DNA of 64,000 bases from Silene latifolia (lineage: Eukaryota; Streptophyta; Magnoliopsida; Caryophyllales; Caryophyllaceae), in NCBI RefSeq assembly GCF_048544455.1, contig NC_133526.1, forward strand, positions 4,604,001 to 4,668,000, read 5' to 3'. How positions within the stretch are numbered: position 1 is the first letter of the stretch; each line of letters begins with the position of its first letter. Below the pieces are notes generated by a model. That model was not told the DNA's origin and searched no databases. It saw nothing but the letters and a program-made list of their open reading frames with translations. A program made the translations under genes and the position numbers. Positions 1 to 12,622 of this stretch are shown piece by piece.

Positions 1-2204
1 ATCTCTTGAAATACAAATTGTTGAAAGATTAACTAAGGAATGCTTAAACAACTTAAACTTGAAATGAAAACTAATGAGAGAAAACTTATAATGCTTAAGG
101 CTTATTGTAGTAAACTTGGACGTAAAATCGGATGCCTAAAACCTAGGAATACCTCTCCTATTTATAGGAGAGGAGGAGAAAAACGTAAGAACCAACGAGC
201 ATGCAACCCCGATCGGGGCCACCAACCCCGACCGGGGTCGTGTGTTCCTCGGTTAATTCTCTTAATTCTCCTCTTAATTGCAAAGGGTGTCCAATGTTGG
301 TGACTAATTGTGCGATTAATCACCCGGTTAATGTTCTAAATTCCTAGCATCCTAAGCTCTCTTGGCATCTAATGCTTGCACCTTGATATGGACCTTCATT
401 TTGGGCTTGACTTTGCATTTGGCTTCATTTGTAATTCCTTACTTCAATCCACTAATCTTCATGCAAAACCCAATAAATCTTCACACACTTAGTCCAATAT
501 TTGGCCTTGTTTAGCTTAATGAACTTGGTGTACAAAATCATAGGAAAAAACCTCTAAATGCTTAGATTCCTACAAAACCGTAACAAACACAACGATACAT
601 CTAGAACACAAAATTAGCTCAAAAATATACTAATTAAAGTATGATAATCAATAGAAACTGAGCTAAATGAGGGGTAAAAGTATATATAAAATGAACATAT
701 CAATTGTATTGAAAGAATATGGTGCGGATTATAAACGTTGAAAGAATAAAGATTATTTTATCCGTAAAATTTATTCTAACATTTCAAAATTTATTTAGTA
801 TTTATTTTAATGTTTAACGATTGTTTAATTACTTTGAAAAAGAAAAGTCAATTTTAATGATTGTGTTTAATCCTACAAACTCATTCAACAATTTATCTTT
901 TTTTTTTTATTAAAATAAATGCATAAGGATGTGGTTTGCAAAAATTCTGTCAAAGGGAATGTGATGCTTTGTCATGCCTTTTTTAGTATATACTAATTTA
1001 ATTTCTCGTGAAAATCACGTAAATTGTTTTTTATTACTTTTGTAATGGCTTGGTATTCACATAATTATGTTGAGTTTTTTTTTGTGGTTGTTATTGTAAC
1101 CTATTATTCTTTTATTATAATTTGGCTTTTGTTACAGAATTATATCAATTTCGCTCGATGACTGAATTATATTTTTCTTAATCCAACTCTATCAAAATGA
1201 TAATAAGAAGTATTAATCATATTATATACTTATTTTTATTTTTTTCTGTACGTTTGGAAATAACAATGATATTTTATAAAGTAAATTATTATTTTCCCTC
1301 ATTTTCTATTAACCGTTGTAACGTTTAATTAAGTAAAAATAATTTAAATGAGAACTACTTTTGTACCCGCGAAAATCGCAGACTTGTTCTATTTGTCCCA
1401 TTTATTTGCTTTTGTTGACGTCCATCTTTAACTAAAATATAAAATATTTTTTTTTATCGCGAATAAGCTATAAACCAAATATTTGTAAATGTTTTTTTCT
1501 TTTACATTATTTTTCATGATCATAGTAATATAGATAGATTTTTTAATTTGAATTTTATTTCCATATATTTTAATACATGTTAATATTATTCATGAATATT
1601 TTGTAGTCAACAATTTAATGTAACTAATTTTATAACTATAAATGTTTGTTTAAATTTTTTGCAAATTTGTTATTTTTATGTATTTATAGTGTACGTCATA
1701 AATAATTAAGCTAAGAACGGCTGCGTCATTAGGTCGATAAACAAAGCACTCCAAAATTGCGTTTACATATCTGATAGGTTTTTTTAAGAAAATAAAATAG
1801 TAAAAAATATACATTTAAAATAGAGAATCTCGCCGATAATGAATGATGATGCTTTGTAAGCCAACAAAAAGAGTAAAAAATATGTTTTCGTTTTTCACAT
1901 TTAGATCCAAACATGTAATCTCCAATTTTTAGTAGCCTCCTCGCAATCAATAATCTGCAAATTGAGATAGTTAAAATTAAAATTAAAATTAAAATTAAAT
2001 AAACATGATTTTAATTCAATTAAATAAGTATATTTTTAATTTATTTTTGTAATTTAGTACATGATCATATGGTTTCCACTAAAAAATAATATCAGTTGCT
2101 TTATAATCCAAATTATTAGACTTTTTATTTACTAATATAAGACCTTTTAATTACTATCTCTTTGGTTAATGAAGAGTTAGATGGACAAATTGGACGATTT
2201 AAGC
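1..2204. other. AT-rich intergenic DNA, no gene recognised
   Basis: No coding region is recognised. Positions 170-240 carry a short GC-rich stretch with a repeated CCCCGAYCGGGG-like motif inside otherwise AT-rich DNA. Positions 350-600 look repeat-derived, but I cannot name the family. A short AAATT-type simple repeat lies at about 1970-2003. The stretch ends at TAAGC (2200-2204), the left target duplication of the LTR element that follows. Confidence 0.6.
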
Positions 2205-2795
2205 TGATGGGGCATATTCTGCACCCGCTGACCGAGACAACATATTGAACAAGGTCAAAGATCAAAAGACAGCAAGTCAACATGTTAGACCGCCTAACCG
2301 ACGCCGCCTGTCGGCCGGTCACTTGGGTCTCGGCTGGGCAACCAGCCAGTCGGGAGACATATCCGCGTACTCGTATCCAAGACCCCTCGGCATGGAGTCA
2401 GCCGGCCTGCCATGGGTCCCTCGGCCGAGGGTAGAACAGTCTTTCCACCTGCTAGCCACTTGGCCACTTGGCCACTACGTGACAAAAGGTGAAAGTCTAT
2501 AAATACTCCACTTCTCTCATTTAGAAGGGGATCCACAATCTAACCTAAAACTCACTATTCATCTGGTATAAACTCCCTTATCTCTCTACAATATACTTCG
2601 TCAAGTAACACACAACTTAATCCCTTTAAGTTTACTGACTTGAGCGTCGGAGTGAATACGCTCGGTACAAAGCCGAGCCCTCAGTTTGTTCATCGTTTCA
2701 GGAGAGACCGAAAGGAAGAGTCAAAGCAAGGAAGGACATCCATTCACCAAGCTTACGTGGTAAACAATACTGCTCCGGAATCTACACCCGGAACA
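2205..2795 (+). repeat. 5' LTR of the Tat-clade element
   Basis: It begins TGATGGGGCATATTCTG and ends CACCCGGAACA, matching 14917-15497. A TATA-like TATAAATACT lies near 2498 and probably belongs to the element's promoter. TAAGC stands directly before it. Confidence 0.95.
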
Positions 2796-2816
2796 ATTGG
2801 AGCCGTCTGTGGGAAA
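2796..2816 (+). other. Primer-binding site
   Basis: TGGAGCCGTCTGTGGGAA follows the 5' LTR after two bases. TGGCGCCGTCTGTGGGAA-like sites are common as tRNA primer-binding sites in plant Tat-clade elements. The priming tRNA is not identified here. Confidence 0.75.
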
Positions 2817-2888
2817 TAGATACTAGAAGCTAGTCAAATCCCTTACAAAAAAAAACACAAAACAAAACCCACCCAACAAGCTAAGAAA

Positions 2889-5331
2889 ATGTCAAAGCAA
2901 CAAGAAATAGTTGTGACTGACGAAACTGCATTCTATCAGGATGACACAGTCCTTAATTCCGAGATCGGGCCGTCCTCCACCGGCCGAGTAATTCAACCGG
3001 CGTACGGGATGCCGATACAACCAGAAACACCACTACTTACCGGCCAAGTCACTATCATGGGACATGTGGTCGATGCAGCAAAGCTGAAGCTACTCCTGGA
3101 CCTAATGGGTAATACGCCGATCACCCCCGCCGCAACGCCGGTAACGGCAGCACACCCGCAGGTGACCAGGGCCCATAAAGTGACCCCGAACAACTTGTCC
3201 GGGGCAATGCAAGGAGTGGAGCATACTAGGACGCCGGCGGTGCCCGTGGTGTCAGTGGCCGACCAAAGTCCTTCCCCCACGCGAGGGAGGACAGAGTCGC
3301 CGCGGCATCAAAGAGGCCACCCCCGAAGAAATGAAGACAGAAGTCCGACTCTCCAAAGTCGGACAACAAGAAGCCCTTCCCGCCACGGGGAGAGAAGCCG
3401 AACTAGGTCCACGAGGAGCCGATCACCACGTGTCACTCGGCACGTGGTCAGACAGCCCCTCAGCACCTACGTCCTCGAGGTTCCGGTGCCAACCAAACTA
3501 AAGCTGCCACCCCTATCCTACAAAGGGGATAGCGACCCGACCGGCCACGCCGAGGCTTTCGAGTCTTACATGTCGGTGTGGGAGCAACCCGATGAGGTTT
3601 GGTGCCGAATCTTCTCAACAACCCTTCACGGGATGGCCCAAAGCTGGTACAAGGGGCTGCCCAATGGCTCGGTGTATTACTACGCCGACATAAGAGACAA
3701 GTTCATAGCCCAGTACTCTTGCAACAAGAGAAGGGCCGTGGAGACATCCGATCTCCTCACTATCCGACAGGGGAGGACGAGTCCCTCCGGAGCTACGTGA
3801 AGAGGTTCGACGCGAAAGCTCAGCAGATCTGTGAGCTGAATACCGAGCTGGGGGCCTTCGCACTGATGAAGGGCCTCCCGAAAGGCGAGCTCAAAGATGA
3901 GCTGATCAAGTGCGGGGACCTCAACCTGGACTACGCCAGAAGGATGGCCGACCAGGCCATAAAGGTGGAGGACTACCACAAGACCTGGGTAGGCCACAGT
4001 GAATCTGGGCACTCAGGAAGGAGGAGCCGCCGAGACAACGAGGATGAAGGACGCCGTGATAGCAATAGGTCACGGCCGGAAAAATCCAGCAGGAAGCAAA
4101 ACTCGGCGGACGCCGGGGGAGTTCGGGACCATACACCCATAAGCGGTACAGCGGTCCCACCCCTCTGGTCAAAACACCGGCCGAGGTCTTCGCCTTGAGC
4201 AAGAGCGAAGGGCAGAAGTGGACAAGGCCCCCCAAGATGAAGAGGGAAGGCGACGCAAGTCAATTTTGCGATTATCACGACCAGACCGGCCATAAGACCG
4301 ACGACTGTCGGCAACTGAAGAACGCCATTGAGGAGCTGATCCAAAAGGGGGCCCTCAGCAAGTACGTAGCTGGGAACCCAGAATCCAGCTCCGGCGGGGA
4401 AAAGAGGAAATCAGTATTCCACAGGATGGGAGTGATCCAGGTTGTCATCGGCGGAAACGAGAACGGCGGGTCCGCTAATGGGCACAAACGGCACCTAAAC
4501 GAGCTTTACCAAGCCATCAACTTTGTGCCCACCACAGCGACCCCCGCTCACACCGTCCCCGATATAACCATCGGAAGGAAAGACTACGAAGGAGTCGTAG
4601 CCCCACACAGCGACCCGCTGGTGGTCCACCTAGACATAGCCAACCACCTGGTGAAGAGGTGCCTAATTGATACAGGCGCCTATACCAACATCATGTTCAG
4701 GGAATGCTTTCTCAACCTCGGTCTGAAGATTGAGGACCTGAGCACCTGCACCAACCCACTGTACAGCTTCTCCGGGGCCGGCCTGGTACCCCTGGGGTCT
4801 ATTAGACTGCCGGTGATGTTTGGCCAAGACGATGCGGCCAAGAATGTTTTTTCTGAGTTCGTGGTCATTGACGGTTCGTCCGCCTACAACGTCCTCATAG
4901 GTCGAGTCACCTTGAGTGAGGCCGATGCTGTGATGTCCATCCGGGCCCTGACATTGATGTATGTCTCGGACCGGGGGGAATTGCAAAAGCTCGTCTCAAA
5001 GGACGAGAGGGACGAAGTTGTCAATGTCCAGATATCCGCCAGAGGGTGCAACATGCAGTCCCTCAAAGTGGCGAAAAAGTCAGAGAAAGGGAAGAGCCCA
5101 TCCTTACGACAGGAGGGTGATCCGATGAGCACCAACCACGTCGGCGTGGTCGAAGGAGCCGAGACCGAGCAGATAGAGATTGACCCGGGACGCACCGTAA
5201 CTATCGGTGTCGGCCTGGAGCCAAAGTTCAGAGCCAATCTCCTAGACCTGCTAAGGAGGAACAAAGACGTCTTCGCGTACTCAGCCGCCGAGATGCCAGG
5301 TGTGAGCCGAGAGGTTATCGTTCACAAGTGA
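2889..5331 (+). pseudogene. gag and protease region of the Tat-clade element (broken)
   Basis: This is the fossil gag-protease part. An arginine/serine-rich stretch (about 3280-3440) precedes the retrotransposon gag core, which carries the ESYMSVWEQPDEVWCRIF-type signature near 3560. A zinc-knuckle-like CDYHDQTGHKTDDC follows at about 4268-4309, and an aspartic protease motif DTGAYTNI near 4669. The order and the knuckle are typical of Tat-clade gag. The region is broken in more than one place and is best treated as a relic. Confidence 0.85.
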
Positions 5332-5355
5332 ACGTACTCCCCGCCGCCGCCCCCA

Positions 5356-6690
5356 GTGAAGCGTAAGATGAGGAACTCCTCGGCCGAAAAAGATGATGCC
5401 ATCAAGGCCGAGGTAGATAAATTGTTAGAGGCGGGCTTTATCATGCCTTGTACTTACCCTGAGTGGCTAGCAAACGTTGTAATGGTGAAGAAGTCATCAG
5501 GGGGGTGGAGGATGTGTGTTGATTTTACAAATCTTAATAAAGCATGCCCTAAAGATTGCTATCCCTTGCCTCGAATAGATAGCTTAATAGACGCAACGGC
5601 AGACTACACTATGCTGAGCCTGCTCGACGCCTTTTCTGGGTACCATCAGGTATTCATGGCCGAAGAAGACATGCCTAAGTGCGCATTCATCACCATACAC
5701 GGCACATACATGTACAAAATGATGCCGTTCGGTTTGAAAAACGCTGGCGCAACTTACACTAGGCTGGTAGACAAAGTGTTTCAAGACAAAAAAGGGCGAA
5801 ATATCGAGGCTTACGTCGACGATGCTATTGTAAAGAGCAAGTCTGACGGCGAGCACCTGGCCGACTTGAGCGAAACATTTTGTTTACTAAGGAAATACAA
5901 GATGAAACTTAACCCAATGAAATGCAACTTCGGTGTCCGGGCCGGCAAGTTCCTCGGCGTGCTTGTCAGCGCCAGGGGAATTGATGCCAATCCAGAGAAA
6001 ATCAAAGCAATTCTAGACCTGCCGGAGCCGAGGAATCGCAAAGAGGTTATGATGCTGACCGGGAGGATGGCGGCTCTTGCCCGCTTTATCTCTCGGTCAG
6101 TCGATAAGAGCACCCCCATTCTTCAAAGTGTTGAAGGGGAATAAAGACTTTTGCTGGGGGGAGGAACAGAGCACAACTTTCAGGCAACTGAAAGCTCATC
6201 TACAAACTCTCCCCCCGTCTGCACCGACGCCGGGGAAACTCTATATCTATACTTAGCATTTACCTCGGCCACGGTCCGTCGTAATCGTCGAGAAAGAAAA
6301 CAAGCAAGCAGACTCAATCTACTTCATCAGCCATACACTGTTGCCCGCCGAAAGAAATTACCCACTGATTGAAAAAGCAGCCTTTGCTGTCGTCGTTGCC
6401 GCAAGGAAACTAAAACCTTACTTCGACGCACATCCCGTAACGGTCTTAACCGACCAGCCATTGGAGAAAGCATTGGAAAAATTTGAACAATCCGGCAGGC
6501 TCATCAAATGGGCAGTAGAGCTATCCGGCTTCGGCATTCAATACAGGCCGAGGCCCTCGATAAAGGGGCAAGCACTTGCAGACTTCCTTGCCGAGTGCAC
6601 ATACCAAGAAGAATCACACCCCGGTGTATGGGAGGTATACACCGACGGGTCCTCCACGACGAACAGCTCAGGAGCCGGCATCCTTATCAT
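5356..6690 (+). pseudogene. Reverse transcriptase and RNase H region (broken)
   Basis: Reverse transcriptase is clear at about 5356-6120. It has the CPKDCYPLPRID signature, the LDAFSGYHQ block, the MPFGLKNAGATY block and the catalytic YVDD. The Ty3-type RNase H follows (FAVVVAARKLKPYFDAHPV near 6380-6440). The start of the additional RNase H (VYTDGSSTTNSSGAGILI, about 6634-6690) comes next and is interrupted by the nested insertion. The region is broken and part of the fossil element. Confidence 0.9.
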
Positions 6691-6698
6691 CAGCCCAA

Positions 6699-9115
6699 TG
6701 TGGACAGCGGGCTGCCCACGGGGGCGCTTGGTGAAGGGGCTCGAAAACAAGCGTTTGCATTTTGTATGGAGTCGCCACCAATTTTTATGGGAAATTGGAA
6801 CCGTTCGAATACCTCGTGTCATGTCAAGACACAAAGTAGTGACATGAACACTAAGCAATCGTTACCCTTAGCATTCTATGTCTAGAATGACTCTCGTGGA
6901 TGCCAATGAACACGGGTGCTCACGGAGATCTGGAGTAAGGGGTGAGGGTACGTATTAGGAAGCTCTTTTGATCGAACACCTAATCCCGCCCGCCTCGATA
7001 GCGGCCTCTACTAATGATTAGGGAAGTTATTCGTACTCGATATATCGTCGATTATATGCATGCAATGCAACATCCATAGATTAATCCTAGCATGTGAGAA
7101 TTAGACTAAGTTGGTTGACATGTAATTAGCAAACAATTGGGTCGAAATAGGATTTAATGTTGATTTACATGTGAAAACATACAAATGATACAAAATACAA
7201 TAACAAATATAAACTACAATAATTACATTGGAATAGGCGATTTATGTCGGAAATACCTTTAAAACGGATAATTTGAGAAAAAGAGATAAGAATAAAACAC
7301 GACAGATCAGAAGGTGATAATACAGATATTAGTTGATTAATACGCTTACTAATTAAACTACGTCAAGGCAGAAAAGGAGTTCAGGGACAGAATTCACCCT
7401 GAACAGCGCAATGAGTGCATCGCGCCTTTGGAAGAGGCGCGCGATTCTTTGCTGCGTCTGTTCCAAGGGTGAGTTCTGGCTGTGAAGCCGGAACGGCAAA
7501 CCGTTAATGTTATTTGTTAATTTTAAGGATTGGTTTCGATATTAGACTCGGATGAAAGTGATTAGCAGATTATTTACATATGATTGAGGTCATAAAACAG
7601 TAAAACATGGTTAAGACGGAAATAAGACGGATTAATTATGTGAAGGGTCGATGTTAATGAATGATTAATTAAACTAACTAACTAAACGAATTAGACTAAA
7701 CATGATGAATGTACAATGAATTAATGACTAAACAGATGAAAACATATCACCAATGAATCCCAGAAACTCAATATGAACGAATTGAATCCCTAAAACTCGA
7801 ATTGAATTTAATGACGAAAACCCGCAAATATTGATTATTAGGGATTTAAGTCGGTTTTATGATGAATTAAACATGTTAATGATGATGGATAATATGTACA
7901 TGCGAATTATCAAACTATCATGATGAAGAATTAACAGACGAACAAACAAAGGAAATAAGTTTGATACGAATTGCAGAGGACGGAGGAAGAAGAAAAGAAG
8001 CGAGAATCTGCGGCAATCACACGAAGAGGCGCGGCGGCGCGCGCGCGCTCCTTCGAAGAGGCGCAGCGGTTGCTGCGTCTTTTCTCGACGTCTGTCTACT
8101 GGAATTTCGCAAAACAGGTTTTAAAGACGGTTTTAGAAATCGATTTTAATGGTGTTTTCGACATAAACCTTACAATCGTTATACAATAATTAAAATACAA
8201 TAAATAAAAGAGAGATTAATACACCCTCAGACTTACATGTTGACGGAACGAGAAGAACTAAGAAGATCGATTAGTGAATGCTCGACGCGAATGCAAGGAA
8301 AGAGTGCCCTCGTAAGAGGAAAACGATTAAAACAGATTAATTAATTAGATTGATTGAGTGTAGTTGGTCAAATTGGTCGGTCATGCAACGGAGAGGCTGG
8401 TACCCGGAAAGATCCGAGCTTACGTGGTCGGAAGTCCAAGCACGTAGGCGCCAATTAGTAAGAACGAAGTCTAGAATGCAAAGGGAGAAGAGAAGGGCGG
8501 ACACTCGCGTGAGAAATATGAGGAACGAAAGCTCCTATTTATACTAATCACGTGAAGGAATAGGGTTTCGGAGACTCTTTGGAAGTGAATCTCGGAAAGA
8601 TATAAAAAAAGATACGTAAATCATGCAAAGAAGGGCCTGGGAAGAGGCGCAGCAGCCACTGCGTCTCTTGGAAGAGGCGCAGCACCTGCTGTGTCTATTC
8701 CCAGGAGGTTTCCTCCTGCTTTAAGAAAGATTTCCGTGTTTAAGTTATGGTAGGACGGAAATAATTCGATTTATCTTTAAATATTTTAGATGAATATTAC
8801 GGGATATTATTTCCCAAAAGATAAAATTTGAGAAATATGGAATAGAAATATCCGGAACATTCCAGAACATTCTGACTCGGGATTTAACAGTTATCAGAAA
8901 ATGGAGACGGTTTTTGACCCGGACTCCGAATGTACTCTAATTACTGCCAAAACGACCGCATCGGCACGTAGATGACATTTAAGAGGTTGACATTAATATT
9001 TGAGCAATCACTTGACGATAATCTTACGAACTGTCACTAATCGTTCCGCGAATCAAACATGCGGCCCAATCATCACCGGGTGGTTTGCGAGAGGTGCAGA
9101 AACGAGGTGTCTACA
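6699..9115. mobile_element. Nested solo LTR-like insertion (2417 bp)
   Basis: The insertion starts TGTGGACAGC and ends GGTGTCTACA, with TG...CA ends, and is flanked by the 5-bp duplication CCCAA (6694-6698 and 9116-9120). It splits the second RNase H of the host element. No second copy of its own ends is found inside, and no retroviral-type domain is seen, so a solo LTR of a long-LTR family (Ogre- or Athila-sized) is the simplest reading. It contains a recurring GAAGAGGCGC motif near 7430, 8021, 8056, 8642 and 8670. It is younger than its host element. Confidence 0.75.
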
Positions 9116-10758
9116 CCCAAACGGGGACGAATTTGAGTACGCCTTGAAGTTTACCTTCTCGGCCTCAAACAACGAATTCGAATACGAGGCGGTGATAACC
9201 GGAGTCGAGTTAGCTAGAGCAGCCGGGGCAGAACACATTGTGTTGAAGACGGACTCACTATTGGTTACTAACCAAATCAGAGGAAAGTATGAGGCTCGAG
9301 ACGACGGGATGGTAAGGTACCTGGAAAAGGTAAAGGCTGACACAGCAAAATTGAAATCTTTCCAAATCCAATGCATCCCCAGGTCCGAGAACAACCGAGC
9401 CGACGCTCTCTCGAAACTTGCCAGTTCAACCATCAAGAATGTCAGTCGAACCGTGCTGGTGGATATCAGGAATGCTAAAAGCATCACTGAGACCGTTGGC
9501 ATGGTGGGCGACACAGAAGCCGAGACGACGTGGATGACTCCGATAATTAAATACAAACTTACAAAAGAGTTGTCGGAGAACCGCAGTCTCTCCCAGAAGA
9601 TAAAAAGGATCGCCGCAAGGTACCTGGTGTTCGAAGGAGAACTATACAGAAGGTCTGTGATAAGACCACTCTTGAAATGTGTCGGCCCAGCCGACGCGGA
9701 GCTCATTCTGACAGAGATTCACGAAGGCATATGTGGACACCACATGGGGGCAAGAACGCTAGCCCACAAAGCTCTCCGAGCCGGCTACTTCTGGCCTACC
9801 ATGCTGGAAGATTCCAGAACTAAGACCAAAGAGTGCAAGAACGCCGATGCATGCTCCGTGATACATGCACCTTCCCGAGACCCGCAACCGCATTTCGATC
9901 CGTTACCATTTGCACAATGGGGGATGGATTTACTGGGGCTATTTCCGACGGCCTCCGGAGGAAGAAAGTACCTAATAGTCGCCGTTGACTACTTCAACCA
10001 ATGGGTCGAAGCTGTCGCAGTACCTGCCAAGACCACGGCGGCCGTGAGAAAGGTAATCTGGGAAAACATCATAACTCGTTTTGGGTTACCCCAAGTCATG
10101 GTATTTGACCATGGCCGAGAATTTTGGAGTGACTTGGTGATGAACTGGCTAGAAGAGCTCGGCATCAAGTTCGCATACTCCTCCGTCCCCACCCTCGAGC
10201 AACGGGCAAAGCGGAGGCTAACAAGACAATTTTGAACGGTTTGAAAAAGAAGGTTGAAGATCTAAAGGGGAGATGGGCTGATGAACTACCCGGCGTCCTA
10301 TGGTCACTACGAACCACGGAGAAAGAAGCAACGAGGTACAGTCCATTCCACCTTGTCTATGGGTCTGAGGCGTCCTGCCAATTGAAGCAATGGTGCCGAC
10401 ATTCAGAACGCAAACCTTTAACCCAGTCCAAAATGAGGAAGGCCTGAGAGCCTCCCTAGACCTGGTTGAAGAAAGTCAAGATACGGCACGGCTCAACTTG
10501 GCCGTTTACCAAAACAGAATGAGAAGAGCATACAACCGAAGGGTCTACAAAAGGGACTTAAAAGTAGGAGATCTAGTCCTAAGAAAGTCGGCCGCCACCA
10601 ACAAAGGAAACATCCATGGCAAAATGACGGCCAACTGGGAAGGACCCTACAAAGTGGTTGAGGAAATGAGGCCGGGTACATACCGGCTAACCGAGATGGA
10701 GGGAGTGCCTCTAATGAGCCACTGGAACACAGACAACCTCAGAAAATACTTCATATAG
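9116..10758 (+). pseudogene. Second (archaeal-type) RNase H and integrase region (broken)
   Basis: The remainder of the additional RNase H is visible (SNNEFEYEAVITGVELARAA, LKTDSLLVTNQIRGKY, RSENNRADALSKLAS; about 9120-9430). The integrase follows, with a degenerate HHCC zinc region near 9720-9860 and a catalytic core with PFAQWGMDLLG, VAVDYFNQWVEA and a DHGREFWS-type block (about 9910-10130). The C-terminal part, with KVGDLVLRK and NWEGPYKV, ends about 10758. The dual RNase H is the diagnostic Tat-clade trait. It is a relic with breaks. Confidence 0.88.
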
Positions 10759-11630
10759 CGGCGGAGGTATCCGAGACCGTTGTGGGCACCCCAATGCATG
10801 ATTATTTCTAATGAAGAGTGTTCCAAGTTTTCCATCAAAATGGAGTGTCCCTCCCATAGTCCTACAAAAGAAGACATATGTACACAGCAGACAGCGCCAA
10901 AACCTCGATCACCTCGGCCGCTAACCGGGAGTGACGGGGGAACGAGCCAAAATGCTAACATATATACAACAAAGAGCAAAAAAACGTTAACTCGGTTGCC
11001 GCGCCAATGCCGGGAAGAAACGAGGGAACCACGACTTGCCCTCGGCTAATTAAGACCGAGCTTAAGAACGTATAAGTACCGTTGAGACGCAAATCTGACA
11101 CCTCGGCAAATTAAGACCGGGCGTGGACGAGGACGCAATCAATAATCGTCTATAGATACGAACGCTGTCGCGCCGTAACCCCGATTACCTCGGCCAAGGC
11201 CGGGAAGCAGCGGGGACACAACGACCGATACGCTAACATGTTCACAGCGGCGGTTGGGGCACGCAAATCTGACCGCCTCGGGCGGTGGAGGAAGCGACCG
11301 ACACGCCAACATGTTTAAAAACGTTAAGTACAGTTGAGATACGCATTCTAACCGCCCGTGGCCGAAGGTAGAAACAGAAAAGAAGCGCTCAATTAATAAC
11401 GTAAGAAGACAACTCAGACAAAAATGACAAAAAGACCTCGGCCAAGCCAGAGGCAAAGTAAACAAACTCTTATTAAAAATGTTTACAGGTTACAAGGAAG
11501 AAGTCGACGGCCGTCCCCATAGGGATAGCCTAAACACTACCTACCAAAGTTTACAAAAAAAAAGGAACAGCAAAAGGGTACAGACATAAAACTTTGAAGT
11601 GCCAAAAGATGGCAGGGAGGAAAGGCTCAA
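10759..11630 (+). repeat. 3' noncoding part of the element with degenerate tandem repeats
   Basis: Between integrase and the antisense coding region, short related blocks recur: CCTCGGC...CCGGGAAG, GCTAACAT and ACGTTAAGTACNGTTGAGA-type strings near 10910-10990, 11060-11110, 11170-11250 and 11270-11350. Retand elements are known to carry an amplified tandem repeat in their 3' region. This stretch is compatible with such an array in decay. Confidence 0.55.
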
Positions 11631-12622
11631 TAGTTGGCCCCCGAACAACTAAAGCTATCCGAGATGCCGGGTGAGTCTGGTAACGGCCGCCCGTCTCCCT
11701 ATGCCTGTTGCTGCTCACCACTGGCAGCTGCAGCAGCATCATCTTTGATAGGCGGCCCAGAAGGAGATCCGGCAGCTTCGCGTGCCCTTGCCCTCTCGGA
11801 CTCTCCTTTGGCCTCCTTCGCCTTGGCATCCCGGGCCGCCTTTTCTGCAGCCTCCTCCTCCTCCTTCTTCACCTTTGCCTCCTCAGCGGCCTTCGCCTCC
11901 GCGGCCTTCGCCTTAGCATCAAGCTTGTCATCAAGCGGCTCACAAATCTCTCGCCACGGAAGGAGCCTTCAGAAAGAGCTCCCCGATCACTTCCCCGCGG
12001 CTTCTTCGGCCAGTCCCTAGATTGGGCGCACATGTTAGGAAGAATGACGCTTTGGAGCGTCTCAATGTCCAACTCCCTCTGGGCGATGATAGCCTTCGTA
12101 TTCCGAAGCACCTTCCCCTAGGCCTTAAACATGGACTTCCATTCGTCCCTCTTCTCAGCAGTGAAGTTGACGACAGCCTGAAGCTTGTCACGCTCTTCCA
12201 GCAGCTTAGCAGCTTCGGCCCCCGTAGCCTCAACCTTAGCTCTCTCAGCAAGGACCGCCTTTTCAGCGTCCTCCTAAGTTTTCGCTCGAAGGACCGCCTT
12301 TTCGGCCTCGGCCTTGGCCCTCTCGGCTTCCTTCTTCGCGCAACGAGCTCAAGCTGAGCCGCTCAAGCCGTGGGGCAACTTCAGCCATGACCTTTTCTTG
12401 CTCCATAATATGAGCACCGACCACATCGGCCCACTTCGCCAAAGATCCTGGACAAACTTAGGCCCTCCGACCTAATCAAGGCGGGGTAGGCTTCGGGAAG
12501 GAGGAAACGACGGTGGCATCTTTACCACCCGTCTGCGCAGGTCGCTTCTCGACGCTGCTTCAAAGACCGTGACGACGGCGGTTGATCTACAAAAAATTCA
12601 ATCAAAGCATCCATGTCAACAT

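Noticed and set aside
40-303. Open frame of 87 residues at the left edge
   Set aside because: No family resemblance, low-complexity composition and no plant gene structure around it.
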